The position numbers were made by a program, and so were the translations under genes. From contig NC_081414.1 of NCBI RefSeq assembly GCF_030272615.1, positions 910,665,009-910,729,008 on the forward strand: DNA of 64,000 nt. The letters are read 5' to 3'. The notes below the pieces were generated by a model that saw nothing but the letters and a program-made list of their open reading frames with translations, had not been told where the DNA came from and did not search any database. Numbering within the stretch: the stretch's first letter is position 1; every line of letters begins with the position of its first letter. Source of the stretch: Cryptomeria japonica (taxonomy: Eukaryota; Streptophyta; Pinopsida; Cupressales; Cupressaceae). This document shows positions 33,773 to 43,832 of this stretch, in pieces.

Positions 33773-33786
33773 GCTATATATAAGAG
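33773..33786 (+). promoter_or_regulatory. TATA box of X 3' LTR
   Basis: GCTATATATAAGAG, identical to copy A, while surrounding bases differ. Confidence 0.75.
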
Positions 33787-33903
33787 ATGATGGGATTTTA
33801 GAGTTCATTTGTGCATTCAAAGCTTCTCCTGCCTAACCCCAAGTCGTGAAATTCTGGACCTCCGAGCTCTCTCTTGGCATTTTTTGGGTCTTGGATTCAC
33901 CAG

Positions 33904-34656
33904 GTTGGTGAATTTTCTTCCCCTCGTGATGTTTTTCTAGGTTAGATTTCTTTTTGGGTCTCCTCGTGAGGTTTTTCTAGGTTAGATTTCTTTTTCACTT
34001 GTTGTTGTTTATTTTCGCATTTTGTTTTGGCGTGCCCTCATTTTCCCGCCCAGAACCCCAGAGTTCCCAGCGGCCCCCATTTCCACCCCATATCCCTAGA
34101 GTTCCCAACGTCCGTTCCATTCCACCCCAGATCCTCGGAGTTCTAGTTGTCCATTCCATTCCATCCTGGAACCCCAGATCCCTAGAGTTCCAGATGTCTG
34201 TTCCATTCCACCCTGGAACCCCAGATCCCTGAAGTTCCTGAGTTCCGGGTGTTCATTCCATTCCACCCCAGATCCCTGAAGTTCTAGGTGTCCCTTCCAT
34301 TCCACCTTAGAACCCTAGATCCCCAGAGTTCCAAGTGTTTGTTCCATTCCACCCCAAAACCCCAGATCCCCAGAGTTTCGGGTGCCCTTTACATTCCACC
34401 CCGGAGCCCCGGAGTTCTAGATCCCTCCATTCATTGACCCCAGAACCCCGGAGTTTTGAATCGCCCCATTCCATGAGCCCAGAACCTTGAAGTTATAGGA
34501 GTTTTTTGTATATACCTAACCTTGGAACCCCAAATTCCCAGAGTTCCGAGCCTTCTCCCCTTGTGCCTAACTCGAGACCCCGAGACCCTGAGGACCCAAA
34601 GTGAATCAAAGTTTTGGCTTAATCTTGGATACTAAAGATTTGTGTTTCACTTGCAG
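33904..34656 (+). other. Candidate leader intron in X LTR (copy B)
   Basis: Donor ACCAG/GTTGGTGAA and acceptor TTTCACTTGCAG are both conserved with copy A, despite repeat-length change between them. Confidence 0.45.
34030..34560 (+). repeat. GGAACCCCAGATCCC tandem repeats (copy B)
   Basis: Same unit as 21710-22130 with more copies (about ten), so the array length varies between the two LTRs. Confidence 0.85.
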
Positions 34657-34670
34657 ATTTGAGTGGTTAG

Positions 34671-36135
34671 ATGGACTCATCTTCTAGCAAAAGAGGCAAA
34701 GAAATTGATAGACTTCCAGCCACCCCGAAATACCAATATCAGTGACAGGTCTATATTTTGAAGTTAGAAGATCAAATTTGATGGGTCACAGACACCGAAA
34801 TTGGTCATGTAGAAATTGGAGATATTGAGACCCAATTGGATAAACCTAGTCTAGATGCTCTCCACCAAAGAATCAAGAGGTCTGGTCTAGTAGAAGCTAC
34901 TATATTCCCATAGTCGCTACAGGCACCAGAATTTTTAATGACCATTGCTCCATTCTACAATCCAGAGACTAGAAAGTGCACTGATGCACAGGGAAAAATA
35001 GTTATTGACTTGTCTCCAGATATGCTGGGGTTCATCTTTGGAATCCCAACCAGGGAGGAGGTATTTTTATTAACTAAAGAAGAGGCCTTAAAGGAATGGA
35101 ATGACAAAATATCAGCCAATAAGAGGCACATAAATGCCAACTGGCTAGAAGAGGAAAGAATAACAGGGCTTCAGGTGACAGAGATCCTGAGGGCAGATTT
35201 CAAAGACCCCGAAAAGGACCTGATCATTATGCTCAGCAGGGCCTTTGGCATGCTGGACTACAAGCACTTCCATCCCTAGATGTTCCAATTCATGAGCATC
35301 ATCTTAATAGGGAAACAATACTTTGAATGGCCACAGATCCTCTCTGATAATATCTATAAGCAAATGAAAGAGGTGCAGCACACAAAAAAATTCTTCTTCA
35401 CATCATATGTCATCTGGGTAGCTGCCAAAGCTGGAAAATTCCCAGGCCTATAGGTTGAAGGACAATTAGGCGAGAAGGAGGGACAGAAGAAGATATGGGA
35501 GTATTATTCCCAACTCACTCTGGCCAATGCTAAGGTGCATTTCAAGAGGGTCAATGATGCCTTTGTTTTCCCAATAATCATCAAATTAATAGGGGATGTA
35601 GGATATCAGATTAGCCCAGAGGCTATGGCTATCATCCGGGAGTGGGCATGTCGGTTCATCCAAAACCCATGATCCACTTACATCAAGGTTAGTGGATTCA
35701 CAAGGAACTCAATGTTGTTGCCTCATTATTGCAATGATAGGGTGATTCTGCTAGAATATATAAGGTAGTTTGTAGGCCTCCAATCATTGCTATCATCAAA
35801 GCATACAACAGGAATTGATTTCTCTATGTCTATTGGGTACTTTGTCTATTCCAAGGTACAAGTGGCAAAGTTGGCGGAACAAGAGCTTCCAGATCTAAAC
35901 TTGAAGGAATACGATCATGCTAGGGAGTTTTATTATCCCTACGGGAAACTCAAACAAGCTATGCCTAAGGCATATGAGGGGCACAGGCCCAGCTTGGAAG
36001 ACTTATGGGTTAACTTACAAGATAGCTTCAAGGTCAGGGAAAAGAACTATAACAGGTTATCTATCCCACAAGTAAGAGATTTTGGTATTGAGACTAACCT
36101 CCCAAAGGACCTGAGGGATGATGGAGAGTTACTTG
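34671..36135 (+). pseudogene. LTR-encoded long ORF of X, copy B, N-terminal part
   Basis: ATG at 34671 (MDSSSSKRGKEIDRLP). The frame stays in register to the Z insertion at 36136 and carries about seven nonsense codons and no frameshift. Blocks: LSPDMLGFIFGIPTREEVFL (about 35010-35070), ISANKRHINANWLEEER (about 35110-35160), KFFFTSYVIWVAAKAGKFPGL (about 35390-35450), YYSQLTLANAKVHFKRVNDAF (split at about 35500-35570). Predicted mostly helical and soluble; no signal peptide. Function unknown. Frame and content match copy A, so the protein belonged to the LTR of the ancestor. A relation to the plant transposon-associated domain next to Athila-type elements is a guess. Confidence 0.8.
36131..36135. 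repeat. Z target-site duplication, left (ACTTG)
   Basis: ACTTG, repeated at 43828-43832. The uninterrupted site is seen in X copy A at about 23690-23694 (TTACTTGATCC). Confidence 0.95.
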
Positions 36136-37642
36136 TGATAGTTCTGATACTTAATGTAAGTACAAATCCAATAGCCAACAAGATGAGAGGGGGGGGTGAA
36201 TCATACAAACTTAATCTTCCATAAAAACATCATATTCAACCTCGGTAACATATACTTCAGTAATATAACCAAAACTGCTAAACATGCAAACTCAAAAGCA
36301 TATAAACATCATATCACTGATAACACCAGATTTAACGTGGAAACCCAAATAGGGAAAAACCACTATGAGTTTTCAAACCCACTAAGAAATATACTCTTCT
36401 AGAGTATGCTCGGTTAAAAGAAAATCTTGTTAAAGATTACAAACACATTGCTAGATGTGACCCGGTTAAGGGATTTCCCTCAAATCTGTTAGGATCTTCA
36501 CCTTGTTAGAAGTGACCTTGTTAAAGGATTTCAAACACTCAATCAGAATGTCACCTTGCTAGAGGGTTTTATAAATAAGACTATTAAGTCCACTCAGTTA
36601 AGATATTTTTTGTCACTTTCACAAAATAATAGTAATAAAATCTATCTGCAACTTCACATCTAAAATGCTAAAGTAGATTCTTATTTGTTCAATACAATCT
36701 AGACATAGAACTAATCTTGTCCATCTACTGGGCTTCTATACTCTGTTATTCAAACAGGTCTTCAAGCTTCTATGCTCGGTAATCACTATGTAGCATCCCT
36801 ATGCATACATTTGCCTGCATACATTGTTTATCAATAGTTCCCTATTTATAAACAATTCGCCAACCGCTTAATCTCTTTGATCGCATTTCCCATGATCAAT
36901 CATAGCCATCAGATCTTCAAACTTGTCCAGGTTCAATGTATCCTTCGTTCTGAAAAATGTTTTACCTTGCCTTGGAACTTGCATACATTTCTTGGAACTT
37001 GTGCTAGGGTAATGCGGTTCAATCTGCGTTGTAGATCTTCATGTCGATTTTCCTTTGCCATGGATTCATTAACAAACTTCATGCATGACATACCAATCAT
37101 TTAATTAGTTCTAGCTCATCAACTTCCTTCATTAAATAATGCATGTAACCATTTAATGTATTATGTTATAGCTCAATTACAACTTGGTAAATACTAAACT
37201 TCACTTGGTAGACATTTCACCTTCTTTAACCGATAGCAATAACCTTAGGGTTTGCCGACTAGGTTCTTTACTCAGTAACATAGTATAGTATTAACCTTAC
37301 AATTTACAACATATGTATGATGTTAAAACAATCTAAACATCATGATCTCATCATTGTCTGACTCGGTAATAGTTGCCAATTGAATACCTTATTCATCCCC
37401 TTATTCATCATATTCTTTCTGTGTCTTTTACCGACATCTTTATACTCATCAAATCATACTTCTCAAGATATGGCAACATCATACTGAATTAGAAAATCAA
37501 TTTCTTGACATCAATGACAAAATAATAATATTAAGACAGTAAACATCCTTAATCAGTTATATCCATAATCATCAACAACCTTCTCAATATCCTTATTGAA
37601 ATGCCAACAATCTCCCATTGTCTGTTATAATGCCAAATGCCA
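36136..37642 (-). repeat. Z 3' LTR
   Basis: 1,507 bp. On the minus strand it starts TGGCATTTGGCATT and ends AGAACTATCA. TATA-like TTTATAAATAGGG at about 36840-36852. About 17 differences from the other LTR in a 300-bp sample compared by eye. Confidence 0.95.
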
Positions 37643-37660
37643 ACAATCTCCCCCTTTGGC
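37643..37660 (-). other. Z polypurine tract
   Basis: Minus strand CCAAAGGGGGAGATTGT next to the LTR start TGGCATTTGG, the standard plant Copia form. Confidence 0.85.
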
Positions 37661-38088
37661 ATTGATGGTAAAATCAATTGATTTGACCTAATTGATTTGG
37701 ATTGTTGTGATTTGTTTGTGAGATTCTGAAATGCTCTCTTCCTGTCATTGGAATTCTCCCCCATACATTAGACTTCTCCTCTTTTCTCAATCTTTCTTTT
37801 CTGCTTTTTTTTTCAGTCTTCTTAGTCTTTTCCAGTCTTCTCCCCCTTTGACAACAATTCCAAAGTAAAGAACTAAAACATAATTTCTTCCTATATGAAG
37901 TGAATTCCTACTGTAATGTGTCAACATAGTCTTAGTCAGAGCATTTTGTCTTCAATTCCTGCTTCCTATATTGTATCCTGCACTGTTTCCTGCACACCTT
38001 TAGAAAACATCCTAAAGTGTGTAAATCAACATCAACTCTTAAAAGATATTCGATAGAGTCATTGAATTGATGCTTTCACCAAACTCGG

Positions 38089-38751
38089 TCAATGAGTAGA
38101 AGATAGGGGTAGGACCCCTAACTTACTTCTAAGATACTCAAAAGTGTCCCTTGGTAGTGGCTTGGTGAAGATATCTGCTATTTGTTCCTTTGTGCTAACA
38201 TACTCCAACACCACCTTCTTCTCTTGCACTTCTTCTCTAAGATAATGATATTTGATAGAGATGTGCTTTGTCTTAGAGTGCATAACAGGATTCTTTGAAA
38301 TGTTAATGGCACTAGTATTGCCACAGAATATAGTTACTGGCTCGGTAACTTTCTCATTTATACCTTCCAACAGTTGTTTGATCCATGCTATGTTGGTACA
38401 ATTCAATGTTGTAGCAACATATTCAACTTCTGTTGTTGACTGTGAAACACATCCTTGTTTCTTGCTAAGCCAACTCACTAGTCTTTCTCCTAAAAAGAAA
38501 GCTCCTCCACTTGTGCTTTTTATGTCATCAATGTTGCCTGCCCAATCAACATCAGTATAAACTTTTAAATCAAAATCATTTCCTTTCTGATATACTAAGC
38601 CATAATCCTCGGTGCCTTTCAAGTATCTAAAAATTATTTTGATTGTTGTCATGTGTGTTTCCTTAGGATCTGCAAAGAATCTTGCAACTATACCTACTGT
38701 ATGTGCTATGTCTGGTCTGCTGTGAACAACATATTGTAGCTTTCCAATCAT
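38089..38751 (-). pseudogene. Z RT C-terminal part and RNase H
   Basis: Open for 220 residues: IGKLQYVVHSRPDIAHTVG (RT end, normally LQYLT.TRPDI), then RNase H with YTDVDWAG (first Asp kept), STTEVEYVA (Glu kept) and IFCGNTSAIN, where the usual CDN Asp is Gly. SKTKHISIKYHYLRE and ADIFTKPLPRDTFEYLRSKLG close the polyprotein. Loss of the CDN Asp should inactivate the enzyme. Separated from upstream RT by one TAG. Confidence 0.92.
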
Positions 38752-38754
38752 GGA

Positions 38755-39675
38755 TTAGTAAAGTGTCTCATCAACAGATGCAGATTCATCATTCTTTGAT
38801 AGTTTACAGTTGGTAGTCATAGGAGTACTTACTGGTTTTGAATCCTCCATTCCAAATTTCTTCAAGATTTCCTTTATGTACTTGGATTGAGTAATGAAAA
38901 TCTCATTTTTCATTTGCAGTATCTGTAAACCTATAAAATACTTTATCTCACCGATTAATGACATCTCAAATTCTTTACTCATTTCATTTCCAAAGTTCTT
39001 GCATAAAGAGTCATTTCCACAAAATATAATATCAACAACAAATATGGTTGAGATCAGTATTCCATTTTCATCATTCTTCATGTACATATTGTTGTTCTCA
39101 CTTGTCCTTATAAAACCAATCTTAATCAAATAAGAATGCAATCTTTCATACCATGCTCTAGGTGCTTGTTTCAGACCATATAATGCTTTGTTCAATTTAC
39201 ATACCTGATCTTTACTCTTGTCTTCAACAAATCCTTCAGGTTGCTCAAAAAAAACTTATTCTTCTAATATTTCATTCAGAAATGCAGATTTGATATCCAT
39301 TTGATATACCTTGAAGTTTTTGAAAGTAGCATATACCAACAATGTTCTTACTCCTTCAAGTCTAGCCACAGGTGCAAAAGTTTCACCATAATCAATTCCT
39401 TCTTCTTGATCATAACCTTTGCATACTAGTCTTGCTTTATTTCGAATGACCTCACCTTTTTCATTTAGCTTGTTTCTGAAAATCCACTTTGTATCGATTA
39501 CATTTTTGTCCTTCGGCCTTGGGATTAGTGTCCATGTGTCATTGTTCTTGATTTGATCAATCTCTTCTATCATAGCATTTATCCAATCTTCACTATTAAA
39601 TACCTCTTTCACTATTCTCGGTTCAAATTCAGATATCAGACATGTGTTATGTCTCAGTTTGTTCCTTGTCATCAC
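38755..39675 (-). pseudogene. Z reverse transcriptase (RVT_2)
   Basis: N-terminal block ENWINAM-like EDWINAMIEEIDQIKNNDTW, KWIFRNKLNEKGEV, KARLVCKGYDQEEGIDY, ETFAPVARLEGVR and MDIKSAFLN (39256-39675). A break follows near 39195-39256, then NKALYGLKQAPRAWY, IFVVDIIFCGND and LGIQ-like IGLQILQMK. The catalytic YVDD reads FVVD, so one Asp of the metal-binding pair is Val. The enzyme would be inactive. Confidence 0.92.
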
Positions 39676-39963
39676 TGGATCATCCTTATCTCCTATAATT
39701 TGACTTGGTGCATGATGTCTTCTGACATACTTGGCTAATACAGGCTCGGTAGGCTCTATATGATCTTCATCATCACTCGGTAACTAGATATTCTCTTCAT
39801 TTTCTTCAACGGTTTTCTCGGTTGAACATAGACAAATTCATCATAATCTTATGGTTCTTTGGAATTTTCTTCATCATTTCTTTCTACAAATTCATCAATT
39901 TTCACATTTGCACTTTCTACTATTTTGTTAGATGATTTGATTAGACATTTAAATGCTTTGCTT

Positions 39964-40617
39964 CTAGAAGATACCTAGACAAGTACCTTCACTTTTATGA
40001 TCAAACTTGCCATTTCTATCATCTTTGTGTACATAGCATCTACTTCCAAAGATTTTAAAATAACTTACACTAGGTTTCTTGTCATACCAGATTTCATATG
40101 GTGTCTTCAAAGTACCTTTCGTTAGTTGTACTCGGTTCAGGTTGTAAACTGCTATGCTTATTGCTTCTCTCCAAAATGTTTGTGGCACTTTCTTTTCAAT
40201 CATCAGGGTTCTGGCATAATCCACAATAGATCTGTTTCTTCTCTCAGCAATTCCATTTTGTTGTGGAGTTCTCGGTGTAGAGACTTGTCTTTTAATACCA
40301 TGATCATTGCAAAATAAGTTGAACTCATCAGATGTGAACTCTCCTCCTCTATCTGATCTAAGACATTTCAGTTGTCTTCCTATTTCATTTTCAACTTTTG
40401 CCTTGTACCATTTAAACATTTGAAAAGCTTCTGATTTTTCTTTTAAAAACATTACTGACATCATCCTTGAGTAATCATCCACAAATAATATGAAATATTT
40501 GTCACCATAATAACTCTGAACTTTCATAGGACCACAAAGATCAGTATGCACAAGATCTAAAATTCCCTTAGAGGTGTAAGACTTACTTGTGAAGCATGAT
40601 CTTATCATTTTACCCAT
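39964..40617 (-). pseudogene. Z integrase core
   Basis: 217 residues, open: LVHTDLCGPM (Asp), CLRSDRGGEFTS (Asp), STPRTPQQNGIAERRNRS (Glu), with the DDE residues all present. FWREAISIAVYNLNR and FGSRCYVHKDDRNGKFDHKSE are typical of Copia integrase ends. It inserts the cDNA. A stop separates it from RT downstream. Confidence 0.93.
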
Positions 40618-40674
40618 CTAGAATCCTCGGCACATAGCATTCTCAGATTTTTCAAGACTTGATAGACCTCTTAC

Positions 40675-41328
40675 TCAATGCTTCTTACTTATTTTGATCA
40701 GATTATCAAAATTTACATGACAAAACCTTTTATGCCATAACCAGGTATCATCTATCTTTGCATACAGACACTTGTTTTGATTTGAGTCAAGGTGAAATAT
40801 ATTACCTTTTTTTTGTGTCCTGGTAGCAGCTAACTTTCCATGCTTGTCATGAACTTTGACAATTCCTTTCTGAAGTTCTATTCGGTAACCTGTATTGTTT
40901 AGTTGTGCTACACTCAACAAATTGTATTTCAAACCTTTAACCCAATAAACATCATTGCATCTCGCATTGTCAAGAAGTGTTATAGATCCTTTACCTCTTA
41001 CTAGACATGGTGCATCATTACCAAATCTTACATAGCCTCCATCATAATCTTCTAACATAACAAACTTGTGTTTATCACCTGTCATATGATGTGAGCATCC
41101 ACTATCTATGATCCAAGAATCATTAGTATTTATGTGAGATATTAGGGCTTTTTCTTCATAACTTTCTTCATCTGATCCATCTTTGATAGCCACATAAACT
41201 ACTTCCTTTGTATCAGTTTCATCTGATTTAACTTCGTTGGATTCCTCATCGGCTATTAGGCATGTCTTTCTATCTCTTCTTCTGAAGTCTCGGTGTCCTC
41301 TGTAATGTTTATCTTTCTATCTGTCATC
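40675..41328 (-). pseudogene. Z protease and integrase zinc-binding domain
   Basis: WIIDSGCSHHMTGDKHKF is the Copia protease active site (DSG intact). YVRFGNDAPCLVRGKGSI and VYWVKGLKYNLLSVAQL follow, and then WLWHKRFCHVNFDNL, the GAG-pre-integrase H-H motif. The block is open from 41193; it ends at a stop after ISKKH (40672-40674) just before the integrase core. Confidence 0.92.
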
Positions 41329-42255
41329 TCAGTAATCTCTCTTTTTAGTAGAATCTTTGTCAGGACAGTTAGAAGCCATATGTCCTATTTTATCACAATT
41401 TAAACATTTCAAAGGTAGTTGTCCTTTATACTTACCCTTGCCTCTCAATAACCTTCTGGCTAATAGTGCTTCAAACTCTTCCTGCTTTCTGATTTCCTCA
41501 TACAATTTGTGTACTTCTTCCATGTTCTTACAAAATCTTTCACTTGCTCCACTGTGATCTCCTTCAGAGTACTTATACTTTCTTTCATTGTAATCATTAG
41601 ATTCATCAAGATGAAAAGAACTAAATGTAGATTCAACTTTATTTACCAAAGATCCACTATTATCAAAGTTACTTAACTCAAATGCATGTAGCTTACCAAT
41701 AGTAGCATCTAAAGAAATTGGCATATTAGGTACAGACCTCAATTCATTGATTGCAGAGACTCGGATTGCATAAGCCGATAGAAGGGTTCTTAACAACTTA
41801 CTTGTTATATCCGTTTCTTCAATACTTCCACCTGCTCCTTTGATTTGATTGACAATCTCCTTTAGTCTTGTACTGTACTAGGTTATTTTCTCACCTTCAT
41901 TCATCCTTATAGCTTCAAGTTGTCCTCTTAGACTGTCTACTTTTGCTCTTTGAACATGTTCATCTCCTCCATATACAGATATGAGCTTGTGCCATATTGT
42001 CTTTGCATCATTGCAACCTTCTAGATCATTAAACTCTGAGTTGGTCAATGCAGATGTTATTTCAATCATTGCTTGGATATGTTCTTGCTTTGCCTTTATT
42101 TCTTCCATAGTCAATGGATAGGTGCTCGGTGTGATGAAATCATTCTCTAAATAATATACAGCGTATTCTCCAATTCCTGATAGGTGCAGCTTCATCCTTT
42201 TCTGCCATGTAGAGAAACTTGACATGTTCAGCTTCCATGCATCCCTCTTATACAT
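41329..42255 (-). pseudogene. Z gag
   Basis: The likely start is MYKRDAWKLNMSSF (ATG 42255-42253), 52 bases after the PBS. UBN2-type gag: FSTWQKRMKLHL, AKTIWHKLISVYGG and VDSLRGQLEAIRMNEGEKI; a TAG follows near 41876. After it, gag continues in a related frame to the zinc knuckle CLNCDKIGHMASNC (CX2CX4HX4C, about 41350-41392). The next codons contain a TGA and a TAG before the protease. Confidence 0.9.
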
Positions 42256-42306
42256 CTTTGAATCTTTACCTAAAGTACCTTTAAACTTTTTCTTCTGGAG
42301 TCCAAA

Positions 42307-42320
42307 CCTTTGATACCAAT
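42307..42320 (-). other. Z primer-binding site, initiator tRNA-Met
   Basis: ATTGGTATCAAAGG on the minus strand, directly after the 5' LTR; the canonical plant iMet site is TGGTATCAGAGC. Confidence 0.88.
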
Positions 42321-43827
42321 TGATAGTTCTAATACTTAATGTAAGTACAGATCCAATAGCCAACAAGATGAGAGGGGGGGGAAAATCATACAAACTTAAT
42401 CTTCCATAAAAACATCAGATTCAACCTCGGTAACATATACTTCAGTAATATAACCAAAACTGCTAAACATGCAAACTCAAAAGCATATAAACATCATATC
42501 ACTCATAACACTAGATTTAACGTGGAAACCCAAATAGGGAAAAACCACTGTGGGTTTTTGGACCCACTAAGAAATATACTCTTCTAGAGTATGCTCAGTT
42601 AAAATCAAATCCTATTAAAGATTACAAACACATTGCTAGATGTGACCCGGTTAAGGGATTTCCCTCAGATCTATTAGGATCTTCACCTTGTTAGAAGTGA
42701 CCTTGTTAAAGGATTTCAAACACTCAATCAGAATGTCACCTTGCTAGAGGGTTTTACAAATAAGACTATTAAGTCCACTCGGTTAAGAGATTTTCTGTCA
42801 CTTTCACAAAATAACAGTAATAAAATCTATCTGCAACTTCACATGTAAAATGCTAAAGCAGATTTTTATTTGCTCAATACAATCTAGACATAGAACTAAT
42901 CTTCTCCATCTGCTGGGCTTCTATACTCTGTTATTCAAACAGGTCTTCAAGCTTCTATGCTCGGTAATCACTATGTAGCATCCCTGTGCATACATTTGCC
43001 CGCATACATTGTTTATCAATAGTTCCCTATTTATAAACAATTCGCCAACCGCTTAATCTCTTTGATCACATTTCACATGATCAATCATAGCCATCAGATC
43101 TTCAAACTTGTCCAATTTCAATGTATCCTTCATTCTAAAAAATGTTTTACCCTGCCTTGGAACTTGCATACATTTCTTGGAACTTGTGCTAGGGTAATGC
43201 AGTTCAATCTGTGTTGTAGATCTTCATGCCGATTTTCCTTTGCCATAGATTCATTAACAAACTTCATGCACAGCATACCAATCATTTAATCAGTTCCAGC
43301 TCATCAGTTTCCTTCATTAAATAACACATGTAACCATTTAATGTATTATGTTATAGCTTGGTTACAACTCGGTAAATACTAAACTTCACTCGGCAGACAT
43401 TCCGCCTTCATTAATCGATAGCGATAACCTTAGGGTTTACCGACTAGGTTCTTTACTCGGTAACATAGTATAGTATTAACCTTACAATTTACAACATATG
43501 TATGATGTTAAAACAATCTAAACATCATGATCTCATCATTGTCTGACTCGGTAATAGTTGCCCATTGAATACCTTATTCATCCCCTTATTCATCATATTC
43601 TTTCTGTGTCTTTTATCGACATCTTTATACTCATCAAATCATACTTCTAAAGATATGGCAACATCATACTGAATTAGAAAATCAATTTCTTGACATCAAT
43701 GACAAAATAATAATATTAAGACAGTAAACATCCTTAATCAGTTATATCCATAATCATCAACAACCTTCTCAATATCCTTATTGAAATGCCAACAATCTCC
43801 CATTGTTCGTTATAATGCCAAATGCCA
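42321..43827 (-). repeat. Z 5' LTR
   Basis: 1,507 bp, pair of 36136-37642. TATA-like TTTATAAATAGGG at about 43025-43038 on the minus strand. Confidence 0.95.
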
Positions 43828-43832
43828 ACTTG
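43828..43832. repeat. Z target-site duplication, right (ACTTG)
   Basis: Partner of 36131-36135. Confidence 0.95.

Larger units (their letters stand above)
36136..43827 (-). mobile_element. Z: Copia LTR retrotransposon inside the X 3' LTR
   Basis: 7,692 bp, two LTRs of exactly 1,507 bp, perfect 5-bp duplication, and an empty site preserved in X copy A. Primer-binding site for initiator tRNA-Met and a polypurine tract AAAGGGGGAGATTG. Minus-strand order gag, protease, integrase, RT, RNase H is the Copia order. The frames are broken by stops, and active-site residues in RT and RNase H are changed. It is the youngest member of the nest, since it cuts X, which cuts Y. Confidence 0.96.

Noticed and set aside
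36877-37104. A 75-codon plus-strand frame, also present at 43062-43289
   Set aside because: It is the same sequence in both Z LTRs, antisense to the element; duplication comes from the LTRs, and no domain is seen.
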